Shown here one piece after another: positions 45,999-58,773 of a DNA stretch of 64,000 nucleotides. The stretch comes from Henckelia pumila (Eukaryota > Streptophyta > Magnoliopsida > Lamiales > Gesneriaceae), in the NCBI RefSeq assembly GCF_033568475.1, contig NC_133123.1, positions 160,781,753 through 160,845,752 on the forward strand. The letters are read 5' to 3'. The notes beneath the pieces were generated by a model. The model saw only the letters and a list, made by a program, of their open reading frames with translations. It was not told where the DNA came from and did not search any database. The stretch's first letter is position 1; every line of letters begins with the position of its first letter. Position numbers and translations under genes: made by a program.

Positions 45999-47355
45999 GG
46001 TTTATGCTTCATTTGGGCAGACGTGATTTGGAAGGAAAAGACCATTTCTTTTTCTTTTATCTGCCGTCTTCTTCTTTCTTCTTTTTTCCGTTCACTTCAA
46101 TCCACTATATCTCCTCCGTCGGTCGCCGGTTTTAAAAAATAAGAGTAGCTTCAGAATCCAATCAACGAGAGCTATCTACCGGCACCTATATTTCATATTT
46201 TTATCGACATTCCCGGAAACCCGTCGCGCCACCGCCGTTTTTTTCGCCGGAAATTGGGTGGAAATTGTTGTTCTTAGTTTCTTGGTGCTCGTTGCCTAAG
46301 CCTTGAGTTTAATTTCGAGTGTTTGAAGGTAAATTTCGAAACTAGGGTTTCGAAAATTGGGGATTCTCGATTTTATTGAATTCAAGCGATTCATATTTGA
46401 ATTATTATTGGTTGTAGACTTGTAGGTACTATTTTGGAGTCGATTCAAGGTATTGCCCAATTCTCAGAATTTTTTTTTTGGATAATTTCGAAATTCTAGA
46501 TTGTTAATATTGGGTATTTTCGCATTTGAGTGTTGATTATGATTATTCATTAATTGGTCTTTAGATGCTCTAGAAAATATAAATGCTAATTTTCGAAATT
46601 TAGCATTTACTGAGATCAATGTTTCTGTTTATTGCATCCTATGTTATTGTACTTTGTTTAAGCTTGTATATCTTTGCATGCCATGGCTCATTTCAGTCAT
46701 TAGTGTATTAGCATTTAATACTCCTGGTTTCATTCATGCTAGGTAAACTATGAAAAATAAGTATATAATGCTTGTTAAACTAATTAATTAATTAATTCTT
46801 ATTAAATGTGTGATAAGAAAATTAAAAACTTTCTGAATTTCTTTAATCTTTAGCAGAGTCATGTATAATTGGTATATAATTAGCTCATTTCCACATAATA
46901 ATTTACTTCCTAAATCCTAATTGAGAAGGAGATTCAAACAACATTGGTCACAAAGAGAGAAACTTATATTGCAATTATCAACGCTTTTGGAAACGACAAA
47001 GAGGAAAATACGTTAATCGTATAAAACCATGGTTTGGTCATACAAAAAAAATTAGGGAGAATTGAGTTTTAAAAGTGTTGCATGCCTGCAACAAATAATA
47101 GTTATATTATGATACACGCAATCTCTGTGTGAGTCGCGTCTACTAGTATTTAAACTAAACACAACTTAAGTAGAATAAAACGAGTCGGCGAGAAAATTAT
47201 TTAAGGATCCAAACAAATTAACTAAACAATCTATACATTAATTCATTTATGTTTCGTTTCACCGAGATTGAAAATTTCGAAAAACATGTGTTCTTAACTA
47301 TAAACAAATAAAAGTATATCATACATAAGAAAAATAGTTTATTTATTCAATTTAT
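45999..47355. other. Non-coding DNA with a leader-like GC-richer stretch
   Basis: 46020-46340 is CT-rich and contains ctcctccgtcggtcgccgg and cgccaccgccg, followed by gtttgaag|gtaaatttcg, which looks like an untranslated exon with a splice donor. No coding exon follows before the reductase gene. It may be an alternative far-upstream leader of that gene or a stranded gene start. The remainder is AT-rich with no gene. Confidence 0.4.
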
Positions 47356-47399
47356 AGAATTTGAAGTTATTTATAGTGGGTCCTGTAATCAGTATAAAT

Positions 47400-47449
47400 G
47401 GGCCTAGTCCATTAGAATGTATTACTTATTGGGTTTTGTCAAAAGCCCA
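47400..47449 (+). promoter_or_regulatory. Two site II (TGGGCY) elements upstream of the reductase gene
   Basis: tgggcc at 47400-47405 and agccca (tgggct on the other strand) at 47444-47449, about 110-160 bases before the start codon. Paired site II motifs, bound by TCP factors, are common in promoters of plant genes for mitochondrial proteins. Confidence 0.55.
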
Positions 47450-47559
47450 ATATTCAGAGTCTCCTTCCCATTTACCCTTTTCAAAGTTTACGAAGAGAAG
47501 TAGAATTCAAAGGTTTTTTTTTTTGAAGAAAGAATTCAAAGGTTTCTATACCTCTGAAA

Positions 47560-50500
47560 ATGGCGATTTTGGGAAAGCTAAAGCTAAAATCTTTGTCGAG
47601 AAGCTTCGCAGCTCTCTCTTCAGCTCCATTACGCATTTGTGTTGTTGGCAGTGGACCTGCTGGATTTTACACTGCGGAAAAGGTAGCTAAGCATGTGTTT
47701 GAGGATTTGTTTATTGATTTTGATTTTGTTTTCTAAGCATTGTATTGCTTTGTTTTCTTGAATTCATGAAGATTTCTGTTTCTTTGTTGTGATTATCCGA
47801 AATCGTGATGTTTTTTTATGGGTTTTGGATTAGCTTTTGAAGGCACACGAAGGAGTAGAAGTTGATATAATTGACCGATTGCCGACGCCATTTGGATTAG
47901 TACGGTCCGGAGTCGCACCTGATCATCCGGAAACCAAGGTCGGTTCCGACATACCCACACGGATTCTATTATGTTAAGCTAGAACCAAAATAATAAGACT
48001 CAAGTTGTGATTGAAATTATCATTTTACTGTTAAGTTCACGCCGTGTTTTTACTTAAACGCATTACATGTTGCGGGTGTTGGATAAGACAATCAAGTTTT
48101 TATGAATAAAACATATGAAACATCTGTAGTTTTCTCTGAAATTAGTGTTATAGGCATGTGTAGTTTATTTCTTAGGATCTTAGGAAATCATCATAATTAA
48201 TTCCTAGGACCTTGGAAGTAGTTCTCAAGCTTCATCTTTAGTTTTTCAGTAGCACAATTCCATAATGGGCCGTTGAAGTCATGTTTGTTGATGATGGTTG
48301 TTCTGATAGCAATGCTAGTTGTTTTATTGTAATTTAACTAGTGGGTCCGACGAAGGGAGAATGGGGAATGACGATTCTTTTGATTGAACTGCAATTCATA
48401 CTGTTGTTTCCTGGTAATTCACTTATGGACTTGGTCACTCACAAAAAAGCCAACAGGTGGTGATCAATCAATTTTCACGGGTTGCACAAAATGAACGATG
48501 TTCATTCTATGGAAATATATCTCTCGGATCTTCCATATCTTTGGCAGAGCTTCGTGAGATGTATAATGCGGTAAGATAGCTATTATAGACAAGTATTTTG
48601 ACAAGATGTCTATTTGGTTTCTTGTTTTTAGCCCCGCCTCCTACAAATATCCGATCAGGAAAGATTGAATTTTTGTGCCAGGTGGTGCTTTCTTATGGTG
48701 CTGAAAGTGACAGATCTCTTGGCATTCACGGGGAGGTTTGTGTATTATTCTTGTCACACACTGTCAGATGCTAGTGTGCTTCTATCTCATATTATTACGT
48801 TTTCTATAATGTAAAATCAGGTTTCATTTCTCTTTTGTATTCTTTTTGTTACAGGAGTTGGCTGGCATTCATGCCGCTAGAGAGTTTGTTTGGTGGTATA
48901 ATGGGCATCCAGACTGTAGAAATCTTGCCCCAGACTTAAAAAGCTCTGACACTGCTGTTATTCTCGGGCAGGTTTCTTTCTACTTTTTGTTTTAGTTCTC
49001 ACAATTTGACTCACAATGATGGTCCTAGCATGCATCTGTTCTTGCCAAATGGGTGAGGCAGTGTGGGCTAAGCAACTGTATGACTACATTACCTTTTAGA
49101 TCAACAGCATCGGCATAAAACATGTTTATTTTGTTTGTTATCATAATTAGATGTCAAAGTTTTACTCTTGCACTATGAACCCTGTCCTTGTCCCCATGAA
49201 CTGCAATGTCCACCTGCAGCAATTATAGAAAACAAGCCGTTTCTATTCCTTTGTTCTTCATATATGCTCCTTATGTCAGTGAATCTATTCACATCACCAA
49301 GATTTCCTTGTGAGTTCATGATCTTGTAGTTTAACATTGTGATTGTCAAATATAGGCTGTCTAGTTTATATCTTTATCAGTTCTCACATCTGCTCTGAAA
49401 GCATGGACATTACGTAAATTTCTCTGCTTCGGAGCTGGGTTCTTTGTCTTCACATTTCTGTGTACAAAAGTTAATATATAAAAGCAACCGTTCGAGTTGA
49501 TTGAGTCATTTAAAATGATCGTGTTTTTGCTATAATTTTGTCTCCTCTTGTACCAAGTTCTTTTATATTAAACCATTTCCAATTCCAAAAACCTTCCCAA
49601 AATTTGTGATTTCCTTGCTTACATGTTACACTTGCTTTTAGGGTAATGTCGCTCTTGATGTTGCTAGAGTTCTTTTACGTCCAACAACAGAATTGGCAAG
49701 GACTGATATTGCCTGCCATGCATTGGCTGCCTTAGAAGGGAGCTCTATAAGGTTTCTCATCCGCTATAATATTATTTAGACACTGATGTTGGCTTTCGAT
49801 TAATGTTTTGAGTTAACAATTATGTTTGCAGAAGAGTTTTTTTGGTTGGAAGACGTGGGCCAGTGCAAGCAGCCTGGACCGCAAAAGAGTTGCGAGAAAT
49901 TCTTGGTAATTGCTCTATCTATTATCTAAAAGTTCGGTTTTTCACCTTTTTAACTTTTGAAAGTCCCACGGCCATTTATTCTGGATGAGGATACTTTACC
50001 TAAGTCAATCCTGATTTTGTTTGCTTATCAACTTTTTGCATTAAGTTTCGGTTGAAGTCTTAGTTTAATTAAGGCTATAAGTGATGAATGTTAGTTTCAT
50101 GTATTCTTCACAAGTTAGAACACCAAGATTTTACTGTATAATGCAATCCATTTGTGTTATTAGCCTGAGATTCATGTTTTCATCACCTCATCAAGGTCGA
50201 CTAATTTGATTCAGATGTTCATGAAAAAATAGAGACTTGAAATTTACAAGTATTTTGTTAAGCCTGATTTGAAATTCAATTTCAGGAATCAAAGATTTGG
50301 CTATTCGTATTCAACAAGCTGATCTAGTTACTACTCCGGCCGATGAGGTATGTTTCATCTCAAGTTCTTTTACTTCCTTACTCACATTTTTACAGAAGTC
50401 CAAAACATCCTTCGAACTGGTCATAATTCTTTGCCACTGTAAATTTGCGAAGATAGAAATGAAAAATAGCCGGATCAGAAAGCGAGTTTATGAGTTGCTC

Positions 50501-52237
50501 TCGAAAGCAGCCAATCCAGGAACTTCTCCTTTTTGCAATCCACGTGAGCTCCACTTTGCATTCTTCCACAAACCAGAGAAGTTTCTGGAATCGGATGATA
50601 AAAGTGGTTATCTTGCTGGTGTTCAGCTTGAGAAGACAATACTTAAAGGTAGTGTATATTGTCATATTTGTTTTACAGTAGGGCTTTTCTTATTCGCCCA
50701 TTCAAATATTAAACTTTTCAAAATAGCATTTTCATGAACTTATGACAGGAACACGTTTACTTGTAACATTTATTTTCTTTTGTGGAATTTATTTTTCTGG
50801 TAATTGGACCCTCAGGGGCAGAAACTGAGATTTGTTTCAGAAATTTGATCATGCCGGCCCTGATCAGTTTGGTTTGTTTTTGTTTTGTTTTGTTTTTTTA
50901 AAAATAACCGGTAAATCTACCGATTACCACTCTCTTTATTTTGCTATATTTTATAGGAGATGATGGTCGGACAAAGCAGGTTGCTGTTGGTACTGGCGTG
51001 TATGAAGACATATCATGCGGGCAAGTTCTTTGGAACTAAGTATGACATGCATGTAATTTCACTAAATTTTAATCATGTTTAATACTTGCACTGTTTAAGA
51101 AATAGTTCAATATACTAGGATAGAAGTTATGTCTGCTTGTTGCTCCCTCGAATATGTTTGCTTGGTGATTAATTAAAAGGAACGTTTTGCAGGATAGCAT
51201 TGAAGAGCATTGGCTACAAGTCGCTTGCTATTGATGGACTACCCTTTGATAACCACAAAGGTACACGAACATATGGAACATTGAGAATGACTTGTCTCAA
51301 AAGAGCTGTTTCTTTTGTGAAATTCGGAACATGGGTTTGCTTCCTAATGATTGATCTTCATATCCTTTTCAGGAATCGTTCCAAATATCGGAGGCCGTGT
51401 TCTAGCCAGTGTGTCACAAGATGAATCAAAATTCGACATAGGGTTGTATGTGTGTGGGTGGTTGAAGAGAGGACCAACGGGGATTATCGGTACCAACCTT
51501 TATTGTGCCGACGAGACGGTAAGTTTACTCATTTAAAGTAAAGAATTTAGCAGTGCCAATGTATTAGTAGACTTGACAAAAACTTGATAAACTCACTGTA
51601 ATTCATTCTTCAATTGCACTTGGTGCTACATCCTCAATCATACCGATTGGATGCTCTCAGTCCTCATCCACTTATTGCATGGTCGATACATGTAGTTTGA
51701 TAAGTTTTTATTGTGGATTGCTTTGCTGTGATGAAAATAAGCAACCAACAGTGACGGAGAGGACCCTCCATAAAAATTTCTTGATAGTAATATGGTTTTC
51801 ATATATCTTAGTTAAGTTGAGGATGTATTTTGGTCCCTAGTTCTTGGCATTTAGCTTCGACTCCTTGAAATACAAATGCTGTCTCCGCTACTGTAGGTAA
51901 GGGCGAGTTGAGTCAAGTTGGCTTGTGTTTTATGTTGTCTCAAGGTACTATTTCTATATTGGCTACTACTTAGCTAACTAGATGTTTTGATCACCAAAAC
52001 ACGTGGCAGCTTGCGTGCATCACAGACGACATAAATAAAGGCGTATTGAGTTCTGACTCATCAAAACCCGGGGGACAAGGGCTGCTTCAACTATTAGACA
52101 GTCGGAGGATCGGAGTGGTCCCTTTCAGTGGCTGGGAAAGAATCGACTCTGAAGAGAGAAGGCGGGGAAGTTTGAAGGGAAAACCCCGGCAAAAGCTCAC
52201 AACTTGGGAGGAGTTGCTTCAAGTTGGCTGTGCATAA
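47560..52237 (+). CDS. MFDR: Mitochondrial NADPH:adrenodoxin/ferredoxin oxidoreductase
   Basis: FAD flavoprotein that passes electrons from NADPH to mitochondrial ferredoxin, feeding iron-sulfur cluster and biotin synthesis. Exons: 47560-47682, 47834-47938, 48457-48570, 48682-48735, 48855-48971, 49642-49751, 49832-49905, 50286-50347, 50453-50648, 50957-51020, 51193-51260, 51373-51518, 52010-52237; 486 aa, as expected for the family. Residues 1-25 form an Arg/Lys/Ser-rich, acid-free presequence. The FAD motif GSGPAG is at residues 30-35, the NADP motif around LGQGNVALD near 169-176, and the family motif [15 protein letters not shown] is in exon 12. Intron 10 is of the GC-AG type (donor gcaagt); all others are GT-AG. 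The start atg lies in the good context gaaaatggcg. No lesion seen. Exon ends were placed by eye. Confidence 0.95.
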
Positions 52238-53519
52238 TGCAGCACAGAAATGCACTGCGCAGTTGTAGCAAGCAATGATAACGGTATGCATTCGTTATAT
52301 TTGTTGAAAAAAATTATTTGAAGCGATATTTTTCTCGAAAAAATCAGAATGTGCGAGGAATTAAGCGCATCAAACCGTAGAAATACATGTATACAAGATT
52401 TTGAGGTGTATTTATATGAATTCATACGACAGACAACGTAATAAATTTTTTTTTTTTTTTTTTGTGAAGATGTTACAATGTATTTAACTCTTTTGCATTA
52501 GACTGCAATTCAATCAGGAGCACACTATGTTCTGGTATGCTGATGATTTTGAAATTTTCATGTAATTCGCAAAATTTATAACAAGATACATTTTTAATAA
52601 CTAATTTTGTCATTCATAAATTCACCAAAATTTCCTCAATAAATCTCCTTCGCACACGATTTTTATATTTTTTTTTCAAAAAATATATAATAAAACGTTA
52701 AATGTTGGTTTTTATGATATCATCTTTTTACTACATGTAACTATATGAATACATGATATAATTGTTTAGATATTTTTGTAACACCTTCTCTCATATATAA
52801 TAAAACGTTAAATGTTGGTTTTTATGATATCATCTTTTTACTACATGTAACTATATGAATACATGATATAATTGTTTAGATATTTTTGTAACACCTTCTC
52901 TCGCATCAAACTACTCACATGATTTTAATATATTACAGTGACATTTTTCTTTAATAATTTTTATTTAATTTTTTTTTAAAAATATTTTATTTTATTTTAT
53001 CTTTTTTTTTTTAAGAAAACATGCACTACTTTGACACGATTCAATACTTATCATAAATGCGTAATATAAATACACTCTCATTTTGATATATGACATAACT
53101 ACATTTTTTTGAGAAATAATCCTTTATAAAATAATTTCAGACTATTTTACAAAAAAATATCTCCTTTTATTCAGTACAAAATTATTGTAAAAACTTATTT
53201 TAATAATAAATTATAAATGACTAATTGAGTGATTTAGAAAATAATTAATTATATTAAAAATATTTATATGCGAATCACTCGTTAGTTTATAATTAATTTT
53301 TGGAAAAAACAAAAACGTGGGTCTTTGTTGTACGAATAAGCTCGAGAATTATCCTATCCAGCTAGAGATGCGATTCTATCCATAATACACAAATCCTTCG
53401 ATTCAAGAAAATATCTCAAAACTTTGGAAAATTTTATTTAGGAAAAAAAGGGTGAAAAACCATTTCCATAACTCCAACCCACGATTCAAGATTGCAAATT
53501 GAGCTAAAAAAAATTCAAG
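52238..53519. other. Intergenic region, 3' UTR of MFDR and promoter of the next gene
   Basis: AT-rich. Contains a T19-20 run near 52448 and the tandem duplication listed separately. No gene or transposon was recognised. The 200 bases before 53520 form the presumed core promoter and leader of the EXECUTER gene. Confidence 0.55.
52683..52902. repeat. Perfect 110-bp tandem duplication
   Basis: The unit atatataataaaacg...acaccttctctc occurs at 52683-52792 and 52793-52902 with no mismatch visible. Confidence 0.95.
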
Positions 53520-56500
53520 ATGGCGGTGGCCAATGCTTGGGCGACAGGGCACTCCGCCGTTCCGCCGCCACAGCTCCGACCTTTCTTGTCATCTTCACCA
53601 GAAACCGGTCCTTTCCCCAAGAAGAAACATTCAGTCGATTTCGCTCATAAAGTTCTTCTTACAAGAAGCAAGAACTCGAGGCTGGTTTGCAATTGCCGGA
53701 GTAATATTGAGAGTGGTAATCATGGCACCTCTGGCAGTAATAGTGGCAGCTTTTGTTCTTCTTCATCATCAGCATCATCATCTGCAGATTGGGATTGGAA
53801 TAGGTGGACCCGCCATTTTTCTGAAATTGAGCAGGCTGAGAGCTATGCTTCTGTTCTCAAGGTTCAGTTTTTTTTCACACACCGGTTCTTGTAGAAATTT
53901 ATGAACACAGTTTGTGCGTTGATCGTTTTTTTTTTCCTCTGGGATTCAAGAAATGTTTTTTTTTCTATTTTGGTATTTTTATGCATGATGACTTATACAG
54001 TTATGCTGTTGTGGATTTTCTGCCAAGAGTTGCTCTTGGTTTTTATTTTTTAGGATAACTCATATTTTTTGGTTTTATGTTATATATGTAATCTATTCTA
54101 GTAGGATTTGAAGTTGCTACCGACGCGAGGCAATCCTCCTGCTCGTACATATCAAAGTAGATTAAGTTCCATCTCTACTTGCAAGCCATAGCATCGTTTA
54201 GTATAGGATGAAAATGGCCTTGGAATGGCTGAGAGGTTTTAGTCTGTTAGATGGTCCAACCTGCAAATTGAACTATGTAATTGAACTTTAAAGATTTGCC
54301 ACTGTCTGTTCTAACGCATTCTCTTTATTAAAGGGGCTTTGGGCATATTTTTCACCTTTTCTGATTGCAAGTGATTAATGTATATGTTGTTCTGCGATAG
54401 TAATTATTTAGTTCTAAGGAAATGATAGGTTGTCCTTTGGTAGGTAGATTAGCTTATTTTTCGAACATTTTTTTCCTGGTGGAGTTTGTGATTGTACCCC
54501 TCCTTGACTTATGTGGCGCAGTATGTTTTGCTGGTCGAAGCATTTGAGGCTGAATGGGACCTCTAATTTATCGAGTAATTTACAGGAAAAAGAAATTCTA
54601 CACAACTGTCATTTCAGTTTGAGAAATAATGACTTGTTATAGTTCACAGTTTCAACTGGATGAGGCAATAGAGAGTGAAGACTTCCAGGAAGCTGCTAAG
54701 TTGAAAAAAGCAATTGCAGAGGCAACATCAAAAGATAGTATTGCTGAAATTATGGCTCAATTGAAGGTAAATTAGTGTTCAAATTGAGTTGTGTGAGTAA
54801 ATTTACATCAATTTCTGTTTGTTCCAGTATGCTATCGAGGAAGAACGTTACCAAGATGCCTCAAGATTATGCCAAAGTACAGGAAGCGGTCTGGTAATAT
54901 ACTGATAGCTTTTGATGCTTTTTCTATCTTGATTATCTGGTTTACTGCTTTTGTTACTCTTGTCTTTCCCACTTCTCAGTCTATAAATGACTATACATGA
55001 CGTCAGCCGTCTTTCCCGGTTTCTTTTTAACGATAGGTATAAAAAATGCCACCTCTGCTTTGGCAATACCACTATGTCGTGGTACAAATGTACAAAATGT
55101 GTTTGATGTCTTCTAACACTAGTAATTAAAACTATCTTCGTTGGCTCTACAAGGGCATTACATGAGAAATACAAAAAAAAAATGTGAGGAGGGGACAAAT
55201 ATAGAATGATTATTTCAATCTATTTAATCTATGTGGGAGAACGTTGCAGATGCTCATCCTTACCTTTCTTGTTCCTTGTTTCATCAGTTCAGTTTCTTGC
55301 TCAAAAGTTAGAAATCTGACACTGCTCCTATCTATTTCATGCATGCAGGTTGGTTGGTGGGTTGGATATTCTAAGGACTCAGATGATCCTTTTGGGAGAT
55401 TGATTCGGATCACTCCTGGAATGGGCAGATTTGTTGGCAGAAGTTATAGTCCAAGGTGATAATAAGAAATTAAAGAAGAGAGCATTTTTTCTTGTTTGAT
55501 CTCCCTAATTATGCAACTAGAATGTCTCCAGTAATGAGAAATTATTGCAGGCAATTGGTCAATTCATCTCCTGGAACTCCACTGTTTGAAATATTTGTGA
55601 TTAAAGATGCAAATGGGACGCCCGAGATGCAGGTGATCTGAATGTTGCTAGCTATGGCAAAATGTTGAAGTTTTCCATTGGAAGCTTCTCTTATCTTTTT
55701 TTCTTGTTTAAAATATAATTTAAACATGTGTGCTCATAGTGTGAGTCACGCACAAACTTAAAATCCTGGAAAACCAACATCTTCAACAATAAACAAAATG
55801 GTTGGCCATAGAAAGCTCGTACTTCTCTCCATTTGAGTTCTGAGTCATATAATACTTATCCTTTACATGAGAAATGTCGGTTTGCTTGGGATGAATTCAG
55901 AACTTATGAGCATGGGGTTGGAATCAAGCTTCTTTCACCCATACTTACCCGTTGACTGTTTTGAAAGTCCAAGAAAAATTTGAACATATTGCTGAAAATG
56001 AGGCTAAGTCCACTCATGTTTCGAAACTCCTGTAGTAAGAGCTGTGGCTTAGGTTCTGCCCTTTACACCTGGAATTGCTAGCCCATCAATATTTTGATGA
56101 TTATATAGATTTGTCATCTCCTCGGAAAATGTTCTTATGCATTGTATCTTACAGGTTGTATTTCTAAAACGAACTAAAGGAAATTCGACTAATTCAAGTA
56201 CATCATCTGATAAATCCACTAAACCATCAGCTAACGAGATTGTGGATGCACCAGTAGTTGATGATAAAGTAGAAGAAAGTGAAGCAGAAAAAAGAAAAAT
56301 AAAAAGTATCGATATAGAAGGAGCTGAGGAAGGGATAAAAAGTGTCATGAATTTTCTTAAAGAAAAAATTCCAGAATTGAAGTTTAAAGTAATGAAAGTT
56401 AATGTTACCGAAGACGTGACTGAGGATACTGTGAGGCAATTGATAGAAGACGATAATGAGAATACAACCAGTGAAGATTCAGAGGAGGAAGCTGGTGATA

Positions 56501-58773
56501 TAGATGACGATCAGCAAGAACGAGTCACTGCTCAAGGAGATAATGACACATTGGAAGATGAAAAGAATCTAGACATGAAACTTTACATTGGAGGAGTATT
56601 GCATAATAAAGAAGACGATCATACAAAAGATTTGTTTGTTCGTGTCCCAGCTAATATAAAGGATGCGGAGAGGGATTCCTTTGTGTTGCATATTCCAAAG
56701 AGAGATCAAGATAATGACACAGAAGAAAATGCAGCATCTAAGGTGAAGGTGGTGGCTGCTATCACAGCCCAAAGTGTTTCTGAACTTATGCCTCCTGAAG
56801 TGGCCAAGGTGTTTATGGGCTCTGATAAAGTTTCTTCTAAGGTATTAATGAAACATAAGTGTACTTTATTAAAGAAGAAGTTGTAGAAAAAACCAATTGG
56901 TAGATATGTGCTTCCAAAGGTTCTGTTTTGAATGAGGGGCTGAAATATTGCATCTGGGAAAACGTACACCTTTGATCCAATAAATTTTATTCCTATGTTT
57001 ACCTCCTGTGAGGTTGGGGAAGGTTGGGGATATCCTGATCTTTTTCATGGAATATGTATTCCAATTTGGCATTCCTTTGTGGTTACTGATTTTGAAATTT
57101 TGCACTAGAAATGTTCTGCCACCTTGAGCAGTGGGTCTCGTTTCAAATAGCTCTATATCTGTATCCATTGTTTCAATCATCCAAAGCTTAATGTTGATTT
57201 ATTTCAAAACTCTGAATTATATTTTGATCACTATAGATTTCCAAAGATGTTCGAGAAATGGTTAAGCTTGCTGTCAGTAATGCTCAGAAGCAGAATAGAT
57301 TATCCGAGTACACAAATTTTAGTCGTATTACTACCGCCCAAGGTGATTTAGATCCATTTGATGGTGAGTTTGCCTCATCGCCCTTTTCCCATGTATGTTT
57401 ATTTTGATACAAATAACATCTCTTTCACTCTAGATGTATTATTGTTACTTCAGGTCTATATGTTGGTGCTTTTGGCCCTTATGGTACTGAGGTGGTTCAA
57501 TTAAGGCGGAAATATGGCAGCTGGACTGTGAATAGTGATGAAAAATCTTCCGACATGGAGTTCTTCGAGTATGTCGAGGCAGTTAAGCTGACCGGGGATT
57601 TGAATGTTCCAGCGGGGCAGGTTAGAGTTTGGTCCATTTCTTTAGCCGTTAATTTGTTGGATATATACTAACCTTATGCCTGACATCTGTCTAGGTGACT
57701 TTTCGTGCTAAAATTGGGAGAGGTAATCGGCTTACTAATCGGGGAATGTACCCAGATGAACTTGGAGTGGTATATACTCGTGACCCTCCTCTTCCCTCCC
57801 TTGATTCACATAGCCCACTGAATACGCTTGAGTTCTATATCTTACTTGCGATAAGGTGGTTAAATGATTAAGGTAATGAAGAACGGAAAGTCGGTTCAAA
57901 CCGATTATGAAAATGAAACAAAAATGAAAATGAGTACTGTATGAGTAGAGAGAATTCAGTAACTTTGCCTTCTTTTTAAAAGCTACAGTTGAGTTGAGCA
58001 TCTTTTTGTTACTAATGAAGTTGGAAAAGTTTCCACCTTTTTGTGTCAATTTGTATGGAGATGCTATATTAAATGGAGCTGAATGTTGGGCTGTAAATCA
58101 GCATGAGCAAAAGATAAGTGTTGCAGAGATGAGGATGATAAGGGGGATGTGTGGAAATACGAAGTTGGACAAGAAAAGAAAGGAGAATGTTAGAGAGAGT
58201 CTGTTGCCCTTATTGTGAGAGACACGATTAAAATGTGATAGATATATACTTGGGCAACTAATAAATGACCCAATTAGGTTATGTGAGATCGTGACAAATA
58301 TGTGCATTAACCATGGGAAAGAGAGGGACAAAAAACTATGGTATACCGAAAACCCGTGTAGGGCGATCCTACTTAATAGGATAAAGATTTCTTGTTATTG
58401 ATTTATGCCAAATCGTGGCAAGAGTCGCCCTCGAGAGAAGAGTAAAAGTCTTTCTATGTTAGGAACTTCAAAACATGTATATATTTTCTTCCAGGTTGCA
58501 AGTTACAGAGGCCAAGGAAGGATCGCTGAATTTGGGTTCCAGAATCCAAAGTGGGTTGAGGGGGAACTGTTACAACTAAACGGCAAGGTAATGCAATCCC
58601 ATGCACAAATGCCTACCAAATTTTAGCCCTAATGTTGAATCGTTTACTGATCACTCTCGTTGATTGCACAGGGCTTGGGGCCATATGTGAAAGGTGCGGA
58701 CCTTGGTTTTCTTTATGTCGTCCCTGAGCAGAGTTTTCTTGTGTTGTTCAATCGTTTGAAACTACCTGAGTAA
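53520..58773 (+). CDS. EX1: EXECUTER1-like chloroplast singlet-oxygen sensor
   Basis: Thylakoid-associated protein that relays singlet oxygen signals to the nucleus. Exons: 53520-53861, 54650-54766, 54828-54893, 55349-55455, 55551-55632, 56155-56841, 57237-57363, 57454-57620, 57695-57769, 58495-58587, 58672-58773; 654 aa, close to the known lengths (about 650-685). Residues 1-70 are Ser/Pro/basic and look like a transit peptide. A UVR-like helix pair ([20 protein letters not shown]) starts at residue 115, and [17 protein letters not shown] follows near 175. The large exon 6 carries an acidic linker. The C-terminal singlet-oxygen-sensing domain (DUF3506) spans about 505-654 with [16 protein letters not shown] and [10 protein letters not shown]. 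Trp610 in the latter is my candidate for the oxidisable Trp of the Arabidopsis protein. Resemblance is closer to EX1 than EX2, from memory. The start aagatggcg is in strong context. Frame intact. Confidence 0.95.
58040..58220 (+). pseudogene. LINE reverse-transcriptase tail fragment in intron 9 of EX1
   Basis: The frame 57994-58218 contains [20 protein letters not shown] and [18 protein letters not shown]. These resemble the widespread C-terminal segment of plant LINE ORF2 proteins (ECW...SVAEMRML...CGHTR). After tga at 58216 the match continues only as degenerate sequence to about 58330. It sits in the sense direction of the host gene and is only a remnant. Confidence 0.7.

Noticed and set aside
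50390-50737. Long open frame 50297-50737 as a separate gene
   Set aside because: It is exon 8 read through intron 8 into exon 9 of MFDR; splicing at 50347/50453 gives the conserved protein.
56049-57180. Minus-strand open frames over EX1 exon 6
   Set aside because: Antisense shadows of an acidic, low-complexity coding exon with no recognisable content.
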